Shown: positions 57,469 to 64,000 of the stretch, one piece after another
Layout of the letters: each line of letters begins with the position of its first letter
Position numbering within the stretch: the first letter of the stretch is position 1
DNA from: Albibacterium sp963696875
GTDB taxonomy: Bacteria; Bacteroidota; Bacteroidia; Sphingobacteriales; Sphingobacteriaceae
Assembly (NCBI GenBank): GCA_963696875.1
Contig: CAVOLQ010000004.1
Span: 1 to 64,000, forward strand
Direction of reading: 5' to 3'
Length of the DNA stretch: 64,000 bases
Program-made: the position numbers and the translations under genes
The notes under the pieces: model-generated
The model's input: the letters and a program-made list of their open reading frames with translations, nothing else
Told to the model about the DNA's origin: nothing
Databases searched by the model: none

Positions 57469-60400
57469 TTAAAATTTAACATTTAGATTTAATCCATATC
57501 CCCTGGTTGTAGGAAGAGCGTGTGATTCCATTCCACTTAAAAGATCAGAAGCTGAGAATTGAGATTCAGGATCTAGGTTATCGATCGACTTCTTAATCAT
57601 AAAAAGATTACTGACGTATGCGTTAATATTAAGTCCTTTTATAAAGGTTTTATTTACAAAACGAGTCAAGTCATAGCCAATTGATAAATTACGCCACCTA
57701 ATAAAACTAGCATCATATACAAATGGTGTAGCGATACTAGCACTTCGGTAATCAGAATAAAAGGCTTCTGCTTCTACAGCCTTAGCATTAGCTGTTCCAT
57801 CGATATTTACACCTGAAAAAACTACTCCTCCTTCACGTCCTACCAGTGAAGCTTTATGTAGCCCTTCTCGCATAAAGTTGAAATTTGAATTAGACATCAT
57901 TTTGTGACCTCCTTTAAAATCGATTTGTGCAAAAACTCGAATATCTTTATAAGATACTGTATTAAGCCATCCACCAATATGCTTGGGAATTGCACTGCCA
58001 TAGGTAATGATATTACCCGCTAAAAACCTACCATTAGAAGTGATAACGCTTCCTTGTTCATCACGTTTATAATCTACTCCACGAAGAGATCCCATTGGCA
58101 AACCAACTTCGTGCGATACAAAACCAATATACTCCCCAGTTCCTACATCAATCTTTTGCTGACCATCTGCCAATTGTAACACCTCACTTTTATTATAAGT
58201 ATAGTTAAGAGCTGTTTCCCATTTCAAATTTTGAGATTTTACTGCAACAACTGATAGTAGTCCTTCTAACCCTTCGTTTCTTAATTTACCAACGTTTACT
58301 TTCGTACTTCCAAATCCAGAGGCATTGGAGATATCAACATTTAAAATTTCATCCACTGTGTTTTTTCTATAAACAGCAAAATCAAGACTTACTCTTTGCT
58401 CAAGAAAACTTAACTCTAAGCCAACCTCTGCTTCTTTTACTTTTAATGGTCTAAGATTCGGATTTGGACTAACACTTCCTGAAATACCACCTAATGCGGT
58501 ACCACCAAAAGGATTACTATTTAAAGAATAAAATAAGGCATTTGTATAAGGATCAGTATCGCCCCCAACTTCTGCATATGCAGCTCGAAGCTTCCCATAA
58601 GTTAACCAAGACGGCGATGACTCTCCCACAGACTCACTGAATACATAACTGCCGCTTACTGATGGATACAGATAATTGTTTGATTTTGGATTTAAGGTTG
58701 AAAACCAGTCGTTACGACCCGTTACATTTAAATACAAATAATTTCTATAAGAAAAATCTACAGTAGCGTAAAGTGAGTTCACTTTCTTTCTATGATAGGT
58801 ATATCCCGGCTCCTTAATTTGACCGTTTCCAATAGTATACAGATCACGAATATAAAAATTCGTAACGGATGTACTTAATGTTTCTCCATATTGATCCATG
58901 GTATTACCGCCAACTGTCGCATTAATACCGAAATTGCCTATTTCTTTATTTGATCCAATCAAAAAATCTAAGTTTCTTTCACGAAAAGTTTCAGCATCTT
59001 GATAAAAATTCCCATTAAATCCAGTTGCCGCAACAGGAAGGAAAGCGGTACCAGTAGGACGGTTTGCATTATGAGTGATTGAAAAATAATCTTGGCCTAC
59101 TCGAGCCTGAGCATATAGCCAGGGAGCAAACTCATAACGTAATGAAATATTGCCAAAAAGACGATCGCGCTTATGCACCTCTCGACGCTCATTGATTGTC
59201 CAATATGGATTAGTACGGTTCGTAAAACGTGCAGGATTAATTTCATTACCTGTTTCAGAATCTTTATAGGAATTCTTTAACCATCTCGGATCGATACTAT
59301 TAGCTAATGTATAAAGCGTTTGATTTATGTTATAATCCTGTTGTGTAACAATTGGCGGATTAATATTTTTTTCATTAGAATAATTGGCATTAACATGTGT
59401 AGAAAGATTTTCACTCAATTGATAGTTTAACCCTAAATTAAGCACTTTCTTATCAAATTTCGAATTGGGAATAATACCCTCAGAATTGGTATTCGCAAAT
59501 GATAGACGGAAACTACCTTGATCTGTTCCTCCTGATATGGCTAGCGAATTAGTAGCAACAGTGCCTATGTTATAAAATGCCTTCACGCGATCCTTGAAAG
59601 GTGCATATGGTTTTTCCGTGCCATCAACTTGCCACATTGGTTGGTTATCAAATTTTGGCCCAAAACTCCAAACCCCAGTTCTACGGGCATCTGCAACACT
59701 GGCATTTCGGATCCCATTTTCACCTTGTCCATATTCGTATTGAAAATCTGTATAATCAAGAGCGTGATCAGCTTGAAAATTCGAACTGTACTCTATCCCA
59801 ATTCCAGTACTTTTATTTCCCGTTTTGGTTGTAATGATGATGGCACCATCCTTCGCACGGAAACCATACAGAGCCGCCGCTGCGGCACCTTTTAATACCG
59901 TCATAGATTCAATATCATCTGGATTAATACTTTGCAACCCATCACCTTGATCCGATTTAGCCTCTCCAGTAAAACCTTCAGCATTACTATTCGCAGCACC
60001 CTCAGCACTATTATTTATGGGAATTCCATTGACAATTATTAAGGGAGAATTACTGCCACCAAAAGAAGATTGACCTCTAATTCGAATTTTTGATGATCCA
60101 CCTTGACCAGTTGGAGGTGCCGAAATATTTAATCCTGCAACTTTTCCTTGCAAACTATTACCTACATTCGTGGTTCTAGAGTCGGCCAATTGTTCTGTAT
60201 TTACATTTGTGACTGCATAACCTAGACTTTTAGCCTCTCTCTTTATTCCCAAAGCAGTGACAATTACTTCACTTAATCCAGTCGATTCATTTAACATTAC
60301 TATATTGATCGATGTGCGTCCGTTAACAGGAACAGTTTGAGAAACAAAACCGAGATAACTAAATAACAAAACGGCATTTCCACTAGGAACCCGTATAGAA

Positions 60401-60780
60401 TATAATCCGTTGGCGTCTGTAGTAGCGCCGATATTTGAACCATTAAGCTTAATACTAACCCCTGATAATCCAACACCATCTTTATCACTTACTTTGCCAC
60501 GAACATCCAAAAACTGATTATTAATCTGCTTATTACTATTTTGATTCCCTAAATGTTCGCCCAAAAGAACCGCATGATCCCAATTTGACTCACTATTTTT
60601 AAGAACCTGCCTTAAGGACATGTTTTGTCTATTCTGAGCAATTTGCCGAAATTCTTCAGCTCTAGTTTGTAAAAAACTAATACTCAACAATAAAATAACA
60701 AGCTCAATTATTATAGTCATCTTTTGACTTGAACGTAGCCAACTAGATGACAGAGATAGAACAAATGTGTGTGTTTTCAT
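57469..60780 (-). CDS. SusC/RagA-family TonB-dependent receptor with vestigial STN region
   Basis: A 1103-residue receptor. N-terminal signal segment (about 20-42), then a short region (QNRQNMSLRQVLKNSES) that resembles only the first helix of an STN domain, with the remaining 50 residues shrunken and not conserved; the CarboxypepD_reg-like domain follows at about 92-170, then LSEVIVTALGIKREAKSLGYAV, the plug with MTVLKGAAAAALYGFRAKDGAI, and a barrel ending LNLNVKF. A reduced STN domain suggests it no longer signals to a FecR partner; none is adjacent. Pairs with the SusD after it. The 248-base gap upstream shows no clear promoter. Confidence 0.93.
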   Translation of the reverse strand: MKTHTFVLSLSSSWLRSSQKMTIIIELVILLLSISFLQTRAEEFRQIAQNRQNMSLRQVLKNSESNWDHAVLLGEHLGNQNSNKQINNQFLDVRGKVSDKDGVGLSGVSIKLNGSNIGATTDANGLYSIRVPSGNAVLLFSYLGFVSQTVPVNGRTSINIVMLNESTGLSEVIVTALGIKREAKSLGYAVTNVNTEQLADSRTTNVGNSLQGKVAGLNISAPPTGQGGSSKIRIRGQSSFGGSNSPLIIVNGIPINNSAEGAANSNAEGFTGEAKSDQGDGLQSINPDDIESMTVLKGAAAAALYGFRAKDGAIIITTKTGNKSTGIGIEYSSNFQADHALDYTDFQYEYGQGENGIRNASVADARRTGVWSFGPKFDNQPMWQVDGTEKPYAPFKDRVKAFYNIGTVATNSLAISGGTDQGSFRLSFANTNSEGIIPNSKFDKKVLNLGLNYQLSENLSTHVNANYSNEKNINPPIVTQQDYNINQTLYTLANSIDPRWLKNSYKDSETGNEINPARFTNRTNPYWTINERREVHKRDRLFGNISLRYEFAPWLYAQARVGQDYFSITHNANRPTGTAFLPVAATGFNGNFYQDAETFRERNLDFLIGSNKEIGNFGINATVGGNTMDQYGETLSTSVTNFYIRDLYTIGNGQIKEPGYTYHRKKVNSLYATVDFSYRNYLYLNVTGRNDWFSTLNPKSNNYLYPSVSGSYVFSESVGESSPSWLTYGKLRAAYAEVGGDTDPYTNALFYSLNSNPFGGTALGGISGSVSPNPNLRPLKVKEAEVGLELSFLEQRVSLDFAVYRKNTVDEILNVDISNASGFGSTKVNVGKLRNEGLEGLLSVVAVKSQNLKWETALNYTYNKSEVLQLADGQQKIDVGTGEYIGFVSHEVGLPMGSLRGVDYKRDEQGSVITSNGRFLAGNIITYGSAIPKHIGGWLNTVSYKDIRVFAQIDFKGGHKMMSNSNFNFMREGLHKASLVGREGGVVFSGVNIDGTANAKAVEAEAFYSDYRSASIATPFVYDASFIRWRNLSIGYDLTRFVNKTFIKGLNINAYVSNLFMIKKSIDNLDPESQFSASDLLSGMESHALPTTRGYGLNLNVKF

Positions 60781-61028
60781 ATCTTTAAATTTTCTTACTA
60801 TTCAGTTTTACTTATTCCTAAAGACATACAATCAACAACAAAACAGCTTTTGACTCTAATTTAAAGGGCCAGGATATCAATCATAAATCTTGTGAATATT
60901 TGTAACCTCGATCATAAAAATGCCTTAAACGTTAATATATTCTGTAAAATATTATTGCAAATTCATTATCTAAACAAAGAGTACAAGCAGAGGCCGTGTC
61001 GTTAAGTTAGCCTCTACTTAAGACTCAT

Positions 61029-62532
61029 TTAACTATAGGTCCGGTCGTGCGAGCGTCTTTGGTCCCACTCGGTTGTCGGGGCAAAAAAGCTCTTGTCTCT
61101 TGGATGCAGGTGCTCCTTAACCACATCCTCGTTAAGTTCAATTCCCAAACCCGGGGCCATTAGCGGAACATTCGCGTACCCCTTTGTAATCAACTGCCTG
61201 CCGTCCGTAGTCTTAACCAGGCTTTCCCACCACGGCAAATCCACCGAATGGTGCTCAAGCGACAAAAAGTTCTGGGTGGCGGCGGCACAATGCACGTTGG
61301 CCATAAATGATACCGGGGTGCCGGCTTGGTGCATGGCCATGGCTATGCCGAACTCCTCGGCGTAGTCTCCGATCCGCTTTGTCTCTAAAAGACCGCCCGA
61401 GGAGGCCAAATCCGGATGAATGATATCCACCGCACGGGCGTGGATCAATGGCTTGAAGTTTTCCAGTAAATAAATGTCCTCCCCTGTGATCGTCGGCATC
61501 TGGATGGCGTCAGTGATCGTTTTCCACTGCTCGGTGTATTGCCAGGGCATGGCGTCCTCGAACCAGGCAAGTCTGTACTTGTCCAACGCTCTGGCCAAAC
61601 GGATATGATTGTTCACATCAAAATGACCATAATGGTCCGTAGAAATGGGAATGTCGTAACCCACCATGTTGCGAACCTCTTCCACAACCTGCTGCAGGTG
61701 CTCCAGTCCCTTGTCGGTAATCTGAATCTGCGTAAACGGGTGCATCGTATTAGCGTAGGACATCGGATTGGCCTGATCTCCCCACTGCGCTAGATTACCA
61801 CGGGAGTCTTCCCAGAACTTCGAATTTACAACCGTATTTGACTTGCCCTTGAGCTCGGCAATGGACACATCCATTTTCAGCCATGTATAACCTTGGTCCT
61901 CTATTCGGTATTTGATCAGCTTAAGCTGCTCTTCAGGTGAGCTCGACTCGGGAGTGTCGGCATATAATCTAACTTTATCCCGGTATCTTCCCCCCAACAG
62001 TTGCCAGGCAGGAACACCATGTGCCTTGCCACACAAATCCCACAAGGCCATTTCTACTGCACAGACACCACCAGCCTGACGGGCAGGCCCCCCAAATTGT
62101 CTGATCGCTTTGAATATCATTTCCACGTTGCAAGGGTTCATCCCAAGGATGCGGCTCTTGAGCATCAAGGCATAACGCGGATCCGCGCCGTCCCTTACCT
62201 CTCCAAGTCCGTATATCCCTTGGTTGGTGTCGATACGAATAATCGCCGTGCCCCCCATCACATTGGTCAAGGCATAGCGCATATCGGTTATCTTAAGGTC
62301 CGAAGGGTTAGAAGAGCGGTTTACCTTGGAGGTGGTCTGGGCAAGCGTGTCCTCAATGGAAAGCCCCATAAGCCCTGTAAGGGCAATACCGCCCAAAGCA
62401 GTCTTCTTCAAAAAGGAACGGCGGCTGTCGCCAGTCTGAGGGCTGTCGGCTTCGGCTTGCCTAGATGCCGGAATAGGCCTCCTCGTCGGCCCGGCTCTTT
62501 GAAATGATCTTTTGTAATACGTTCTTTTCCAT
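61029..62532 (-). CDS. Tat-type mandelate racemase-family (sugar-acid dehydratase-like) protein, copy 2, with frameshift near its N-terminus
   Basis: Paralogue of the protein at 54346. From the ATG at 62411 a 460-residue frame covers the whole enzyme: LKMDVS, STDHYGHFD, FEDAMPWQ, TGED, HPD and MHQAGTP are all kept. But the Tat motif (SRRSFLKKT) lies upstream in the same frame without a start codon, while MEKNVLQKIISKSRADEEAY, matching the start of copy 1, opens in another frame at 62532 and hits a stop near 62462. One extra base around 62464-62475 explains this. Either it is a sequencing error or the export signal is truly lost. The gene is GC-rich throughout compared with its neighbours, suggesting recent transfer. 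Confidence 0.82.
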
Positions 62533-62599
62533 GTTATTTATTTAAAAAATTAATTATTTGCTAAGTTGCTTTTTCCAGTCTTTTCAGATAAGCTTCGGG

Positions 62600-64000
62600 T
62601 CACTTAATTGATGTTGTTTTCTGAAAGTTGATTTCATCCCCCAAAGAAAAAGCGATATAATTTCCACCTGCCTTTTGTCCTCTTGCTCCTCCCGCAGCAA
62701 TTACTACAAACTGCTTACCATCAACCGCATATGTTATTGGAGTAGCAAAACCACCTGCCGGAAGCTGAAACTCCCACAAAACGTCACCAGTGTCTTTATT
62801 AAAAGCACGGATTCTTTCATCCCTTGTACCTGCAATAAATACGAGGCCTCCAGCTGTTGATATAGGTCCTCCATAGCTTTCTGTACCTGTAATAGGAATG
62901 CCTTTTGCAGTCAAGTCGGGAAATTCACCTAAGGGAACACGCCATAAATATTCACCAGTGCTGAGGTCTATAGCATTTAACGTTCCCCAAGGGGGTTTAA
63001 CTCCTGGATAGCCGTCCTGATCGTTTAGCTTCCTCCATATCTTAGTTATATATGCCGGCTTAAACCCAAAAATCTGATCATTATTTTTGTTCTTTTCCGA
63101 TTCTGCACCATGTTCAATAACATTTCTCGATACCCGGGGATTAAGAAGAAAATCAACAATCGCTGCACGATCCTCATCAGAAATTTGTTGAAATGCTGGC
63201 ATTCTTCCATTTCCTGATTTAATAACTGAATTAATTTCGGCGGATGAAAGCCTTGTTCCAATATTAACCAAGCTGGGAAATTGAATACCGCTCCCTTTTC
63301 TATCTTGGCCATGGCAAACCGCACAATTCTGAATATAAATTGCGTTACCCTTTGAGACAGAAACAACTTCTTTATTTAAGGTCGCCGTATCAATCATCTG
63401 AAGAATCCAAGGATCATCATTTGAATTTTGGTATAAAACACCATTGGGATCAATTGAGTTCCCTCCCCATTCTGCTCCCCCGCTATATCCAAAAAGTATT
63501 GTTCCTTTTACACTTGGAGGAGTATATTTATTGTCCGCCCTAAATTTCAAATACTGCTCTTTTACAAAAGCATGAGACTCGGGAGAAATATTTGTAATTT
63601 CATCTTCTGTGAAAATCTGGCGAGAAAAGGGAAGTGGTTTCAGTGGATATTTCTGTGTTGGCCATACGTGCTCCCCAGTTAATCCATTCGTTTGGACAGG
63701 TCTTTCTTCAACTGGAAACAATGAGGTTCCATTATCACGATTTAACACATAAACTAAACCATCCTTAGTTGCCTGTACTACCACATCAACCATTTTCCCA
63801 TTGTGTTTTATAGTTGTAAGGTTTGGAGGAGTAGGGATATCTCGGTCCCAAAGATCATGATGTATCGTTTGAAAATACCATTTCATCTTACCGGTTTCCG
63901 CATCAAGAGCTAAAATACAATTTGCGAATAAATTTTTACCTTTCCGATTCCCGCCATAGAAGTCAGAAGAAGGAGAGCCTGTGCCCAGATAAACTACACC
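62600..64000 (-). CDS. PQQ-dependent dehydrogenase with inserted cytochrome c domain, C-terminal part (gene starts beyond the window)
   Basis: The frame is open to the window edge; 467 codons are visible. The propeller shows TGKMKWYFQTIHHDLWDRD, the tryptophan-docking blades VQATKDGLVYVLNRDNG, GGPISTAGGLVFIAGTRDERIRAFNKDTGDVLWEF and GGFATPITY, as in membrane-type glucose dehydrogenases. A cytochrome c domain with CAVCH and KSGNGRMPAF is inserted in the propeller, a layout seen in Bacteroidetes PQQ dehydrogenases that pass electrons straight to the respiratory chain. It probably oxidises an aldose or alcohol in the periplasm. It lies next to dehydratase-like copy 2 on the same strand, 67 bases upstream of it in reading order. 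Confidence 0.88.
   Translation of the reverse strand, partial: GVVYLGTGSPSSDFYGGNRKGKNLFANCILALDAETGKMKWYFQTIHHDLWDRDIPTPPNLTTIKHNGKMVDVVVQATKDGLVYVLNRDNGTSLFPVEERPVQTNGLTGEHVWPTQKYPLKPLPFSRQIFTEDEITNISPESHAFVKEQYLKFRADNKYTPPSVKGTILFGYSGGAEWGGNSIDPNGVLYQNSNDDPWILQMIDTATLNKEVVSVSKGNAIYIQNCAVCHGQDRKGSGIQFPSLVNIGTRLSSAEINSVIKSGNGRMPAFQQISDEDRAAIVDFLLNPRVSRNVIEHGAESEKNKNNDQIFGFKPAYITKIWRKLNDQDGYPGVKPPWGTLNAIDLSTGEYLWRVPLGEFPDLTAKGIPITGTESYGGPISTAGGLVFIAGTRDERIRAFNKDTGDVLWEFQLPAGGFATPITYAVDGKQFVVIAAGGARGQKAGGNYIAFSLGDEINFQKTTSIK

Noticed and set aside
62001..62507. 168-codon plus-strand frame
   Set aside because: It is antisense to the GC-rich dehydratase-like copy 2, where long chance frames are expected.

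Overview
The window comes from a member of the Bacteroidetes, most likely the Sphingobacteriaceae (Sphingobacterium/Olivibacter/Pedobacter group). The evidence is: promoters of the Bacteroidetes type (TTTG, 19-20 bp, TAnnTTTG); SusC/RagA and SusD/RagB pairs; an ECF sigma/FecR/TonB-receptor cassette with an STN domain; the gene order rplM-rpsI-rpsB-tsf; and a 16S rRNA of Sphingobacteriales character. Genus cannot be fixed without a database comparison.

Positions 1-5.4 kb hold the end of an M28 peptidase, a ParE gene broken by four small indels, a cupin isomerase-like gene and a Pif1-family helicase. Positions 5.5-11.3 kb are a complete rRNA operon on the minus strand (16S, tRNA-Ile, tRNA-Ala, 23S, 5S) with three tandem promoters. 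Positions 11.8-31.8 kb are housekeeping: phosphate transport (DUF47-Pit), two histidine kinases without response regulators beside them, psd, hpt, a fused peptidoglycan glycosyltransferase, Mrp and NifU for Fe-S assembly, nitroreductase, gltX, a sugar MFS transporter, ffh, yifB and the L13-S9-S2-EF-Ts cluster.

From 31.9 kb to the end the window is an accessory locus read almost entirely on the minus strand. It has three intact SusC/SusD pairs, one of them under a sigma/anti-sigma pair. Between them lie three paralogous secreted amidohydrolases, a c-type cytochrome with a second haem-binding-like domain, a sorbosone/glucose-dehydrogenase-like propeller, a GH20-like hydrolase, an AhpD-like protein, two paralogous Tat-type enolase-superfamily (sugar-acid-dehydratase-like) proteins, and a PQQ dehydrogenase with an inserted cytochrome c domain that runs off the window. 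Together these suggest uptake of a carbohydrate plus periplasmic oxidation, dehydration and deacylation; the substrate is unknown. Decayed SusD C-termini at 41.2 and 44.4 kb show that at least one, probably two, further SusCD pairs were lost here.

The most interesting non-coding signals are a three-copy intercistronic palindromic element (14.6, 33.4 and 52.2 kb), each copy just after a stop codon in the same orientation; a run of rRNA promoters that share their start-site sequence with the ribosomal-protein promoter; a probably leaderless gltX; and a compositional mosaic between the two dehydratase-like paralogues.
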